Assembly (NCBI RefSeq): GCF_000518605.1
Contig: NZ_JADX01000021.1
Span: 1 to 64,000 of the forward strand
Direction: 5' to 3'
DNA: 64,000 nucleotides
From: Shewanella fidelis ATCC BAA-318
GTDB taxonomy: Bacteria; Pseudomonadota; Gammaproteobacteria; Enterobacterales; Shewanellaceae
Shown here one piece after another: positions 27,952 through 36,621 of this stretch. A program made the translations under genes and the position numbers. The notes under the pieces are model-generated. The model had not been told where the DNA came from. It did no database searches and saw only the letters and a list, made by a program, of their open reading frames with translations. How positions within the stretch are numbered: the stretch's first letter is position 1; each line of letters opens with the position of its first letter.

Positions 27952-29799
27952 ATGCGCCGACTTTCGTTTCCAACTATCGCTTTGCTGGCTGTCACAACCA
28001 GCCAGTTCTCAAGTGCCACTGAACTACACACAGCAAATCCACCTCAGTTAGCCAAGACTTTTGTTAACGACGCAATCTTGCCGCCAATTCTGCCTTGGCA
28101 TGGCAATAGCGAGTCACTTATTGTTACAGCAGACGAGCAATGGGCAACGCCATTTGAGCAAAATGGTCTTAAAACCAGCCCAAGTTATGACGAAACTTTT
28201 ATTTGGTTAGATAAGCTAATAGCGCAAAGCGATATGTTGCATAAAGTCAGCATAGGTAAAAGTCCGCAAGGACGAGAGATTTGGATGATTGTGGCGTCGA
28301 AAGAGGGTGCCAGTGATGCTCGGGCGTTATCACGCAATGATAAACCGACCTTACTGGTACAAGCAGGGATCCATTCAGGCGAGATTGATGGCAAAGATGC
28401 GGGCATGATGTTGCTGCGCGATATTGTCTTTAACGGTAAAGCACAGTTACTCGATAACGCTAACTTATTATTTGTGCCTATATTTAGTGTTGATGGCCAT
28501 GAACGGGCAAGCGAATTTAATCGTGTTAATCAGCGCGGACCGGTGAATATGGGCTGGCGTACCACTGCGCAAAACCTCAATTTGAACCGCGATTACGCTA
28601 AAGCTGATACCCCTGAAATGCAGCATATGCTGCGTGCTATCAATATCTGGCAGCCCGATCTGTATATCGATGTGCATGTTACTGATGGCATTGATTACCA
28701 ATACGATGTCACATTTGGCTACAATTTAGCCCAAGGCAATAGCCCATCCATTTATAACTGGTTAGAGAGCAGCTACCGACCGCAAGTTGAAGCCGCATTA
28801 ACCGAGCAAGGTCATGTTCCTGGGCCATTAGTTTTTGCCATGGATAATACTGATATCACTAAAGGCATGTCACTCTGGAACGCTAGCCCACGTTTTTCTA
28901 ATGGCTATGGTGATGCACGCCACTTGCCTACAATTTTAATTGAAAACCATAGCTTAAAACCTTATAAGCAAAGAGTGCTTGGCACTTACGTTATGTTAGA
29001 AGCATCACTGAAAAGTATCGCCAGTGACAGCACTAAACTCACTTCAGCAATCCAACAAGATAAATACCGATATTCACCTAGGTTAACCCTTAGCTGGCAA
29101 CAAGAGCTGCAAGCTCAAGGTTGGGATTTTAAAGGTATAGGCTACACACTAGAGCAAAGTGCCATTAGTGGAAATGAGATAGTTCGCTGGAATGGTGAGC
29201 CAGTACTATATAAAAATTTACCCGTTATTGGCGGCACCAAAGCTGATATTAGCGTATCGCGCCCGGCAGCTTATTACATTCCAGCCCAGTGGCAACAAGT
29301 AATTGAGCGCTTAAGTGTACACGGGATCCGCATGACAACATTATCCAAAGGTGTTGAACAAACGGTACAACAATATCAATTTAGTGCGCCTCAGTTTGCG
29401 AATAAAGACTACGAAGGACGCCAGCGAGTCAAAGCGACAGTGCAAAGCCAACAGATAAAAATGGAGTTGCCAGCAGGTACTGTTCGAGTTGATACCAAAC
29501 AGCCACTGGGCGATCTTGCTATCTTACTATTAGAGCCGCAATCCCCAGATTCATTATTTCAATGGGGCTTTTTTAACCCTATCTTTACTCGTACTGAGTA
29601 CATCGAAAACTACGCTGTCGAGCCTCTAGCACAACAGATGTTAGACAATGACCCTGCACTGCAAGCTGAATTTAATCAAGCTTTGAAAGATGAAGCATTT
29701 GCTGCCGATCCTAAGGCTCGTCTGCGTTGGTTTTATCAACGCAGCCCTTATTACGATAGCCACTATTTAAAATATCCTGTGGTTAGAGCAAACCAATAG
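27952..29799 (+). CDS. M14 family zinc carboxypeptidase, secreted
   Basis: A 615-residue exported peptidase. Signal peptide about 1-22 (cleavage near SSA). The M14 catalytic domain spans about 80-350, with zinc ligands H141 and E144 in HSGEIDGKD and H242 in YIDVHVTDG, and substrate-binding R213 in NLNRDYAKAD. A further 250 residues of unassigned, probably beta-rich sequence follow. Substrate is unknown; the family cleaves C-terminal residues or peptidoglycan amides. Its likely location is the periplasm, or outside the cell through type II secretion. Confidence 0.87.
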   Translation: MRRLSFPTIALLAVTTSQFSSATELHTANPPQLAKTFVNDAILPPILPWHGNSESLIVTADEQWATPFEQNGLKTSPSYDETFIWLDKLIAQSDMLHKVSIGKSPQGREIWMIVASKEGASDARALSRNDKPTLLVQAGIHSGEIDGKDAGMMLLRDIVFNGKAQLLDNANLLFVPIFSVDGHERASEFNRVNQRGPVNMGWRTTAQNLNLNRDYAKADTPEMQHMLRAINIWQPDLYIDVHVTDGIDYQYDVTFGYNLAQGNSPSIYNWLESSYRPQVEAALTEQGHVPGPLVFAMDNTDITKGMSLWNASPRFSNGYGDARHLPTILIENHSLKPYKQRVLGTYVMLEASLKSIASDSTKLTSAIQQDKYRYSPRLTLSWQQELQAQGWDFKGIGYTLEQSAISGNEIVRWNGEPVLYKNLPVIGGTKADISVSRPAAYYIPAQWQQVIERLSVHGIRMTTLSKGVEQTVQQYQFSAPQFANKDYEGRQRVKATVQSQQIKMELPAGTVRVDTKQPLGDLAILLLEPQSPDSLFQWGFFNPIFTRTEYIENYAVEPLAQQMLDNDPALQAEFNQALKDEAFAADPKARLRWFYQRSPYYDSHYLKYPVVRANQ

Positions 29800-29819
29800 C
29801 TTTGTGTAGATCTCTAAAA

Positions 29820-29847
29820 CAGAAACAGCGCATAAGCGCTGTTTCTG
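29820..29847. terminator. Terminator hairpin between M14 peptidase and methyltransferase
   Basis: Stem AGAAACAGCGC (29821-29831) / GCGCTGTTTCT (29836-29846), loop ATAA. The minus strand has the better T-rich exit, so it should serve mainly the methyltransferase gene. Confidence 0.7.
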
Positions 29848-29881
29848 CCTCTAGACTTTAATCTCTTTCCCTAAAAGATAA

Positions 29882-30700
29882 TCAAGGCTTTTTAGTCGCC
29901 ATAATCGAATAGGTTAATGGTAATCGCTGGCCTTTTTGCTCTACAAAGTATCGTTTACAGGACTTAATTCCATCAGGCAGTTCTACCTCGACAACTTCTT
30001 CGCTTAAGCCTTCAAAACAGTTATAGGGGCTGAACGGAAATTCATTGAACAGATTAATCTCAAATCCAGCTTTAATTAGCGCATTAATAACATCAGCTAA
30101 AGAATGCGACCAACTCGCAAAAGTATTGGTTTTATCACCCGCATTTTCAGTGTAGGTCACTTCATCTTCGATATCTGGCTCGGGATGATGAAAATAACTG
30201 TAGCCTTCAAATAACCCATGAGCCGGATGAAACTCAACCATATAAAACTGACCACCAGCCACAAGTTTGCTGGCAACGGTTTGTGCCCACTTATCCAGAT
30301 CTGGCAGCCACACGATAGCCCCATAAGAAGTAAACACAATATCAAACTGCCCACTAACTCGCTCACCGACCTGATAGACATCGCTGCATATAAACTCCGC
30401 CTGTAACTGAGTTTGTGCAGCTAAAATATTTGCCTGTTCAATCGCGACACTAGAGAGATCTACCCCGGTCACCTTTGCACCTAATCTAGCCCATGACAAG
30501 GTGTCTAAACCAAAGTGACACTGTAGATGCAATAGGCTTTTACCTTCAACCGCTAAACTGGTTAGTTCAATTTCTTGCAGTGAGGTGGCACCAGCTAAGA
30601 AACCGGTGACATCATAAAAATCCGAAGAAAAGTGTGTTACTGCACGATCGTTCCAACCAGCCTGGTTCACTGATAAGTAGTCCATTATTTTGTCATCCAT
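29882..30700 (-). CDS. Class I SAM-dependent methyltransferase
   Basis: 272 residues. SAM motif I is LLHLQCHFGLDTLSWARLGA (about 57-76), followed by VTGVDLS and a motif IV region with FDIVFTSYGAIVWLPD. The family is that of UbiE/COQ5-like methyltransferases acting on small molecules; the acceptor cannot be read from sequence. ATG 30685 is an alternative start with a better-placed GGA. Single gene, convergent with the M14 peptidase. Confidence 0.75.
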   Translation of the reverse strand: MDDKIMDYLSVNQAGWNDRAVTHFSSDFYDVTGFLAGATSLQEIELTSLAVEGKSLLHLQCHFGLDTLSWARLGAKVTGVDLSSVAIEQANILAAQTQLQAEFICSDVYQVGERVSGQFDIVFTSYGAIVWLPDLDKWAQTVASKLVAGGQFYMVEFHPAHGLFEGYSYFHHPEPDIEDEVTYTENAGDKTNTFASWSHSLADVINALIKAGFEINLFNEFPFSPYNCFEGLSEEVVEVELPDGIKSCKRYFVEQKGQRLPLTYSIMATKKP

Positions 30701-30979
30701 TGTTCGATTACTATTGTGCTGTTTCTCAATAACTCACTAAGGGTATTAGCACTATTTTTGAACACATTTAGGTCTTACTCAACAGTAAGCACCAACTCTT
30801 GAGCAATTTCACCAATAAATACACCTTAATGATAGTTAATGAGGTAATTAACCACTCAGCTCTAGGCCAATAAAAGCGTAACCCAATAAAAACAACAACA
30901 TAAACCATTGGCACACTTTCTGCTTAGTCATGACCATTAACATAATAGTTGCTATGACAATAATAAAAGGAAGTTATCA

Positions 30980-31729
30980 ATGAAATCAGCCCTACTTGCT
31001 ACCGTTATCGCCGTTTCACTTTCAGGTTGCATTATCAACGTCAACGGCGCTAACGCTGGCCCATTAAACCATCAAAAAAAACAACTACAAATCGATGCCA
31101 AACAGATTGACACTTTAGTGGCTGAAACCGCTGCAGGCGACCTCAATATTCAAGGTGTTGCTGGCTTAACACAAATCATGGTGACTGCTGATATCTATAC
31201 TTATGGCGATATCGAGAGCAATCTAAACCTTAAACAGAGCGGCTCTAAAGCCAAACTGGTTGCAGATTTCGACAGTAACATTAGCTTTAAGCGTTCACCT
31301 TACATCGATCTCACGATCCAAGTTCCAAGCAACATGATGCTAGATATCGATGATGGTTCTGGCGACATTGAAATTAAAGGCGTTATGGCGGACATAAAGC
31401 TTGATGACGGCTCAGGTGATGTTTGGATTAAAGGTGGAAAAAACCTGAACATTCAGGACGGTTCCGGCTCGGTTCAGATCAACAATACGACAGGTAAACT
31501 CACCCTTGAAGACGGCTCAGGCTCAATAAACTTAAAAGAGATTGGCGGTGACACATATATTGATGATGGCTCAGGTGACTTAAACGTTGCTAACGTCAAC
31601 GGTACTGTTGTTATTGATGATGGCTCAGGTGATATCAACGTCGAAAATACCCTTGGCCTAAGCATTATCGAATCAGGTTCAGGAGATTTAAGCATAGATA
31701 ACATCAACGGCTCTGTCAGCATGAATTAA
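30980..31729 (+). CDS. DGSG-repeat lipoprotein (DUF4097-like solenoid)
   Basis: 249 residues. A lipobox LSGC puts the lipidated cysteine at C17. From residue 125 to the end there are seven near-identical repeats of 18 residues (one of 17), each opening DGSG[D/S] and then alternating hydrophobics, which predicts a right-handed beta-solenoid with Asp/Gly turns. A degenerate repeat sits near residue 50. The pattern fits the DUF4097 (putative adhesin) group. A strong AGGAAG precedes the ATG. The role is unknown; the acidic turns could bind calcium. Confidence 0.82.
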   Translation: MKSALLATVIAVSLSGCIINVNGANAGPLNHQKKQLQIDAKQIDTLVAETAAGDLNIQGVAGLTQIMVTADIYTYGDIESNLNLKQSGSKAKLVADFDSNISFKRSPYIDLTIQVPSNMMLDIDDGSGDIEIKGVMADIKLDDGSGDVWIKGGKNLNIQDGSGSVQINNTTGKLTLEDGSGSINLKEIGGDTYIDDGSGDLNVANVNGTVVIDDGSGDINVENTLGLSIIESGSGDLSIDNINGSVSMN

Positions 31730-31775
31730 ATTGCACTCATCTTCCCGGCGCAGGGACTGCTGCCGAGCCCAAAGC

Positions 31776-31800
31776 TCAATCATAGCAAACCTATGATTGA
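31776..31800 (+). repeat. Hairpin between lipoprotein and signal peptidase genes
   Basis: Perfect inverted repeat TCAATCATAG (31776-31785) / CTATGATTGA (31791-31800), loop CAAAC, without a U-tract. It could be a weak terminator or an mRNA-stability element. Confidence 0.5.
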
Positions 31801-31874
31801 TCCCGTTGGCAATCAGCTTTCCCTGCCCACTTAACTTACCACTGCAACTCAGTAGCACACCTATGAGGTAGTGA

Positions 31875-32534
31875 ATGCAAAAGCTATATAAAATTTGGCA
31901 CAACAATAAGCAACTCATTCTTTTTATCTTGTTGATGTCGGTATTTAGAAGTGCTGTTGCCGATTGGTACTCAGTACCTACAGGCTCAATGCAACCAACG
32001 ATAGTAGAAGGCGATCGTATTGTCGTTGATAAAATGGCTTATGATCTTAGAGTGCCATTTTCTGATATTTCAATATTGGCAACCGGCGAACCTAGCCGTG
32101 GAGAAATTGTGGTATTTGAGTCTGCCGCAGCTGACGAACGTTTAATAAAAAGGGTTATTGGCGTACCGGGAGATACCATCAGCCTGCAAAATGAAGTGTT
32201 GTTTATTAACGGTCAAGCACTGGATTACGCTGTAATATCTAACGATACACAACAGCTAATTGCTAGCGAGAACTTACTGGGTTTAAGCCATCGCATCCGT
32301 ATTGAAAAAACAGCCAGTGCCAATCTCAGTAACTTTACTCCCCTTACCGTGCCGAGTAATCACTATCTCGTCATGGGGGATAATCGCCGTAATAGTGCTG
32401 ATTCACGTGTCTATGGTTTTGTCCCTAGGGCAGAGCTTAAGGGTAAAGCCACTCGCATCGCGTTCTCGTTAGACTATGATGACTATTACTTACCGCGCAA
32501 ACAGCGCTTTTTTACCGATCTCTATACTCAGTAA
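31875..32534 (+). CDS. Signal peptidase I (LepB family, one membrane segment)
   Basis: Cleaves signal peptides at the periplasmic face. S38 in PTGSMQPT and K92 in LIKRVIG form the Ser-Lys dyad, and box E reads MGDNRRNSADSR. Only one N-terminal membrane segment (about 12-28) is present, where the main LepB of E. coli has two and more residues. At 219 residues this looks like an accessory enzyme. Good site GAGGTAG before ATG. The usual lepA-lepB-rnc context is absent. Confidence 0.88.
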   Translation: MQKLYKIWHNNKQLILFILLMSVFRSAVADWYSVPTGSMQPTIVEGDRIVVDKMAYDLRVPFSDISILATGEPSRGEIVVFESAAADERLIKRVIGVPGDTISLQNEVLFINGQALDYAVISNDTQQLIASENLLGLSHRIRIEKTASANLSNFTPLTVPSNHYLVMGDNRRNSADSRVYGFVPRAELKGKATRIAFSLDYDDYYLPRKQRFFTDLYTQ

Positions 32535-32565
32535 TCCAACAGGTGAGCAGTGCTCTTAAATAAAA

Positions 32566-32594
32566 ATGGCGTAACTTTTTTTAAGTTACGCCAT
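32566..32594 (-). terminator. Terminator of the GIY-YIG / S9 peptidase transcript
   Basis: A 12-base-pair stem ATGGCGTAACTT (32566-32577) / AAGTTACGCCAT (32583-32594), loop TTTTT. Read leftward it is followed by TTTTTATTT, so it serves the minus-strand genes. Confidence 0.88.
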
Positions 32595-32613
32595 CTATCG
32601 TTAGCCACAATAA

Positions 32614-32943
32614 TCAATCAAACGTCGACAGCAATGCTAGCTTCTTAGCTCGAGGCCATTTCTTTAACGCTATTTCTCGCTTGAGTGCATCTGAATGGCT
32701 ACCAACGGTTTCTGAGTACACTAAAGTGAGTGGTCCTTTGCCACGCAAAAACTTGGCTGATTTAGCACTATTACTCTGATGCTCACTAAAGCGACGCGCA
32801 ACATCTGTAGTGATCCCCGTATAAAGCTGACCATTAGCACAACGAACCATATACAAGAACCATAAAGCATTGCTGCGCTTATCCGTTGGAAGACTTTCCG
32901 CTTCCATATGGGGCTCTACTACTGTTTTTGACCTAGCGACCAT
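32614..32943 (-). CDS. GIY-YIG nuclease-superfamily protein (YhbQ-like)
   Basis: 109 residues. The GIY-YIG core reads LYMVRCANGQLYTGIT (about 30-45), followed by DVARRFSEHQ and a short basic C-terminus with ALKREIALKKWPRAKK. This is the single-domain UPF0213/YhbQ type, thought to act on DNA. It begins three bases after the S9 peptidase stop, so it is probably co-translated. Confidence 0.85.
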   Translation of the reverse strand: MVARSKTVVEPHMEAESLPTDKRSNALWFLYMVRCANGQLYTGITTDVARRFSEHQSNSAKSAKFLRGKGPLTLVYSETVGSHSDALKREIALKKWPRAKKLALLSTFD

Positions 32944-32946
32944 TTA

Positions 32947-35079
32947 TCACTCATCTAAACCAAGCAAACCAATAAAGAAAGCATACTCTTGGGCTTTGTC
33001 TTCATACTGGCGATAGCGACCACTCTTGCCCCCGTGCCCCGCTTCCATATCGGTATCAAATAACAGCATGTTGTCGTCTGTCTTCAGTTCGCGCAATTTA
33101 GCGACCCATTTAGCTGGCTCAAAGTACTGTACCTGTGAGTCGTGCAAACCAGTTGTGACTAATAAATGAGGATAAGCCTGCGCTTTGATATTGTCATAAG
33201 GCGCATAGCTAAGCATATACTCAAAATAGACCTTTTCATTCGGGTTACCCCATTCGTCATATTCGTTAGTCGTTAATGGGATAGATTCATCCAGCATAGT
33301 AGTGACCACATCAACAAATGGCACATGGGCTGCAACAGCAAAGTAATGCTCAGGCGCTTGGTTAATCACGCACCCCATCAATAAACCTCCAGCACTGCCA
33401 CCAGCAGCCACCACCTTACCTTTCGCGCCATAGCCTTGTTCAACAAGCGCTGTCGTCACATCAACAAAATCATTAAAGCTGTTTTGTTTATTGAGCATGC
33501 GTCCATCGTCGTACCAAGCTCTACCTAACATCTCTGAGCCACGCACATGGGCGATAGCATAAACAACACCTCTATCGAGTAAGCTTAAAATAGATGAGCT
33601 GAAATCAGGCTCTACTGTGTAGCCGTATGACCCATAGCCGTATTGATATAACGGATTAGTACCATCTTTGCTGAATTTATCTTTACGGTAAACCAAGCTA
33701 ACAGGCACTTGCTTGCCGTCACGAGCCGTAATAAACAAACGCTCAGCTTGGTAATCCTCACGGCTAAAACCGCCCAACACTTGTTCTTGTTTTAGCAATT
33801 CACGCTCATTCGGCCTTGCTAAAGCATATTCATAAATAGACTCAGGCGTCGTTGGACTGGAGTAGAACACTCTTAATTTGTCACTTTGTTGGCTAACGTT
33901 GATATCCAACCCCACTACATAAGCAGGGTCATTAAATTCAAGCTCAAATTCTGCTTGGCCATTAAACGGATAAATTCGAATGCGGCTCATACCATTTTCA
34001 CGAGTCTGTACCACCATATAATCATTAAGCAACAACACATCTTCTATGCGCGAGTTAAGATCATGGGCAATCACATCTTGCCAAGCATTCTTATCTGCAG
34101 CTTGATCGATAGCGACTTTCATCAAGCGGAAGTTACTTGCTTGCCAGTTGGTGAGAATGTAGTAAGTATCATCTAGTTTAGAAACTGAATACTCATGCCC
34201 CTCCTCTCTTTCCAGTACTGGGGTAAATCTTGCTAAAGGCTGGTTTGCATCCAGCATACTCACTTCGCTGGTTACAGTACTTTCGGCATAAAGCACGATT
34301 TGAGTTTCATCTAATGACTTACCTAAACCGATATAAAAAGTATCGTCTTGCTCTTCATAAATTAATACATCATCAGACTGTGGCGTACCTAACTTATGAC
34401 GAAATACCTGAAACCCTAATAAGGTTTGTGGATCTTTAGCGATATAAAATAGATGAAGATTGTCGTTCGCCCACACAACTGAACCATCGGTACCTTCTAG
34501 TACATCATCTATTAACTCACCTGTTGTAAGGTCTTTTACGTACAAGGTATAAATACGACGACTCAAAAGATCTTCGGCAAACACTAGCTTAGTTTCATCT
34601 GGGCTAACAGAAACTTGGCCTAAACCATAAAACTCCTGCCCTTTAGCGCGCAAGTTTACATCTAGCAGTACTTGCTCATGCTCGCCTGAAAGCTCGGCTT
34701 TACGCGCAATAACTGGATACTCAAGACCCGCTTTATAATAACGGTAATACCAATGCTGGTGCCAAAAGTAAGGTACGCTCGACTCGTCTTTATCTAAACG
34801 TCCCACCAGCTCCTCAAACAAACGCTGTTTTAAGTCGTTAAATGGCTGAAACTGGGATTTGGTATAGGCATTCTCGGCATTCAAATGCGCGATAATACGC
34901 GGGTCTTTGCGCTGGTCATCTCGCATCCAGTAATAATCATCAACACGCGTTATACCGTGCAATGTCATGCTATGGGGAATTTTATCGGCTTGAGGTGGTT
35001 TAACGGTTTGGTTTGCAGTCATATTATTACATCCAAATAGCAGTACAGCACTGAGTATGAGCGAAGCAATCTGTTTCAT
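32947..35079 (-). CDS. S9 prolyl oligopeptidase family protein, predicted lipoprotein
   Basis: 710 residues. The oligopeptidase B-like beta-propeller spans about 70-430 (DDYYWMRDDQRKDPRI near its start). The alpha/beta hydrolase domain has nucleophile S562 in GGSAGG and His in EAGHGG. Sequence layout resembles E. coli PtrB, which cuts after Lys/Arg. PtrB is cytosolic, but this protein opens with MKQIASLILSAVLLFGCNN, a lipoprotein signal with C17. It should therefore sit in the periplasm or on a membrane. Good site AAGGAT before ATG. Confidence 0.88.
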   Translation of the reverse strand: MKQIASLILSAVLLFGCNNMTANQTVKPPQADKIPHSMTLHGITRVDDYYWMRDDQRKDPRIIAHLNAENAYTKSQFQPFNDLKQRLFEELVGRLDKDESSVPYFWHQHWYYRYYKAGLEYPVIARKAELSGEHEQVLLDVNLRAKGQEFYGLGQVSVSPDETKLVFAEDLLSRRIYTLYVKDLTTGELIDDVLEGTDGSVVWANDNLHLFYIAKDPQTLLGFQVFRHKLGTPQSDDVLIYEEQDDTFYIGLGKSLDETQIVLYAESTVTSEVSMLDANQPLARFTPVLEREEGHEYSVSKLDDTYYILTNWQASNFRLMKVAIDQAADKNAWQDVIAHDLNSRIEDVLLLNDYMVVQTRENGMSRIRIYPFNGQAEFELEFNDPAYVVGLDINVSQQSDKLRVFYSSPTTPESIYEYALARPNERELLKQEQVLGGFSREDYQAERLFITARDGKQVPVSLVYRKDKFSKDGTNPLYQYGYGSYGYTVEPDFSSSILSLLDRGVVYAIAHVRGSEMLGRAWYDDGRMLNKQNSFNDFVDVTTALVEQGYGAKGKVVAAGGSAGGLLMGCVINQAPEHYFAVAAHVPFVDVVTTMLDESIPLTTNEYDEWGNPNEKVYFEYMLSYAPYDNIKAQAYPHLLVTTGLHDSQVQYFEPAKWVAKLRELKTDDNMLLFDTDMEAGHGGKSGRYRQYEDKAQEYAFFIGLLGLDE

Positions 35080-35253
35080 CGAATATCCTTATACAATTAC
35101 AGCTAACCTCTTCCAAAGATTAGCTGGCAGCGCTGTCAATTTTTGAGCAAAATCGCCATTCTTGCAGCTCAGCTTGTCATTTAAATCAATTAGGGGCAAC
35201 ATAACGCCACTTGGTCGATAGGGTAATGTACTTATTTATCCATCAACCAAAAT

Positions 35254-35494
35254 AATTCTCAGGGCGGGGTGAAACTCCCCACCGGCGGTAAGTTATATAA
35301 AGATAATCAATATATAAAAGCCCGCGAGCGCCTAGTTTACGCTATATAAATAGCGCTGAATATTAACTAGGGTCAGCAGATCTGGTAAACAGGCCTTATC
35401 GACAAGCCTTTTGTTGTTATGGTTGCACCTACTCCAGAGCCGACGGTAATGAGTACTTGCTAATTAAGTGCACTGAGTCCGGATGAAAGAGAAT
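35254..35494 (+). ncRNA. FMN riboswitch (RFN element)
   Basis: The conserved blocks of the RFN element occur in order: CTCAGGGCGGGGTGAAA, CCCACCGGCGGTAAG, AGCCCGCGAGCGC, GGTCAGCAGATCTGGT, CCAGAGCCGACGGT and AGTCCGGATGAAAGAGAA. It directly precedes ribB and should shut ribB expression when FMN binds. The P2/P3 region carries an enlarged variable arm at about 35298-35370. Confidence 0.96.
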
Positions 35495-35657
35495 ATAAGA
35501 ATACACGAGGGAACCGTGAGCTAGATATTAGCTTTATGGCGCTCTCTGTCGCTCTTATTATGCACCTAGCTAAGGCCTATTTCGGCTCAAGCCGTGTGCC
35601 ATTTTCTGCACGCCCTGATTCTGGTCAATCCAATGTCGTATTTTAAGGAAGTTATCC
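35495..35657 (+). promoter_or_regulatory. ribB expression platform
   Basis: 160 bases between riboswitch and ribB. A short hairpin CGGCT-CA-AGCCG lies at 35583-35594. The octamer CGCCCTGA (35611-35618) is exactly complementary to TCAGGGCG (35259-35266) in the 5' strand of the aptamer, which allows an aptamer-disrupting alternative fold. AAGGAAG precedes the ATG. Confidence 0.6.
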
Positions 35658-36296
35658 ATGAATCAGTCTTTACTTACCCCTTTTGGCAACCCTATTGAAC
35701 GTGTTAATGCCGCTTTAACTGCACTACGAGCAGGCAAAGGTGTATTAGTTGTTGATGATGAAGATCGTGAAAATGAAGGCGATCTGATTTATGCAGCAGA
35801 ATCACTAACTAATGAGCAAATGGCTCTGTTAATCCGCGAATGCAGTGGTATTGTTTGTCTATGCCTTACCGATGATCGCATTCAGCAATTACAACTACCG
35901 CCAATGGTGAGTGATAATAATAGCCAATATGGCACCGCCTTTACTGTCAGTATTGAAGCAAAACAGGGAGTTACCACAGGGGTATCCGCAGCTGACCGTG
36001 TAACCACAATTAAAGCTGCTATTGCCGACAATGCAAAACCTGATGACTTAGCTCGTCCCGGCCATGTTTATCCTCTACGTGCACGTCCTGGTGGAGTACT
36101 AGAGCGTCGCGGCCACACTGAAGGAACGGTCGATTTAATGAAGCTTGCAGGCCTAAAGCCTTTTGGAGTGTTATGCGAAGTCACTATGCCCGATGGCACT
36201 ATGGCACGTTTACCTGAAATAATTGACTTTGGTCGTCAGCATAATATGCCCGTTTTAACCATTGAAGACATTGTTGCCTATCGCAATAGTCAGTAA
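35658..36296 (+). CDS. ribB: 3,4-dihydroxy-2-butanone-4-phosphate synthase
   Basis: Makes the four-carbon unit of riboflavin from ribulose 5-phosphate. The metal/substrate loop [12 protein letters not shown] and the RPGHVYPL and RRGHTE motifs are intact. At 212 residues this is the stand-alone RibB without a GTP cyclohydrolase II domain. It is regulated by the FMN riboswitch upstream, as in E. coli. Confidence 0.97.
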   Translation: MNQSLLTPFGNPIERVNAALTALRAGKGVLVVDDEDRENEGDLIYAAESLTNEQMALLIRECSGIVCLCLTDDRIQQLQLPPMVSDNNSQYGTAFTVSIEAKQGVTTGVSAADRVTTIKAAIADNAKPDDLARPGHVYPLRARPGGVLERRGHTEGTVDLMKLAGLKPFGVLCEVTMPDGTMARLPEIIDFGRQHNMPVLTIEDIVAYRNSQ

Positions 36297-36326
36297 CAAT
36301 TTCAATCAATCACTTTGTTCATAAAT

Positions 36327-36356
36327 TTAGCAACTGTTGCTTGCGACAGTTGCTAA
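36327..36356 (+). repeat. Hairpin downstream of ribB
   Basis: Perfect 11-base-pair stem TTAGCAACTGT / ACAGTTGCTAA with an 8-base loop, 30 bases after ribB. No U-tract follows, so it may not be an intrinsic terminator by itself. Confidence 0.5.
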
Positions 36357-36621
36357 CCTAGGTATAAATTATCAATAATCATAGACCTTTAGACTAACGC
36401 ATTAGAATAATTCGATATGTTCTTACGCTGTTACAGCACGTTAAAAAGCCACAGAATTACTACATAAATACATTAAAAGTTAAAAACCGTGAGATAGATT
36501 AGGTTTTCGTGAAGTAACCGAGACACCCTACTGAATATATGGTTAATATGCTGCTCTTACTTTACATAACCCCTATGTATTAACACGGTTAAAACTGGAT
36601 ACCGTAGAGGACTGTAATCAC
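36357..36621 (+). other. Non-coding stretch before the GGDEF-EAL gene
   Basis: AT-rich and without an open frame. It must hold the promoter for the downstream gene, whose ribosome site AGAGGA is at 36607-36612. I see no convincing -35/-10 pair or repeat. Confidence 0.4.

Noticed and set aside
31474..31722. 82-codon antisense frame with regular Pro/Ser/Glu pattern
   Set aside because: Reverse-strand image of the DGSG repeats, not an independent gene.
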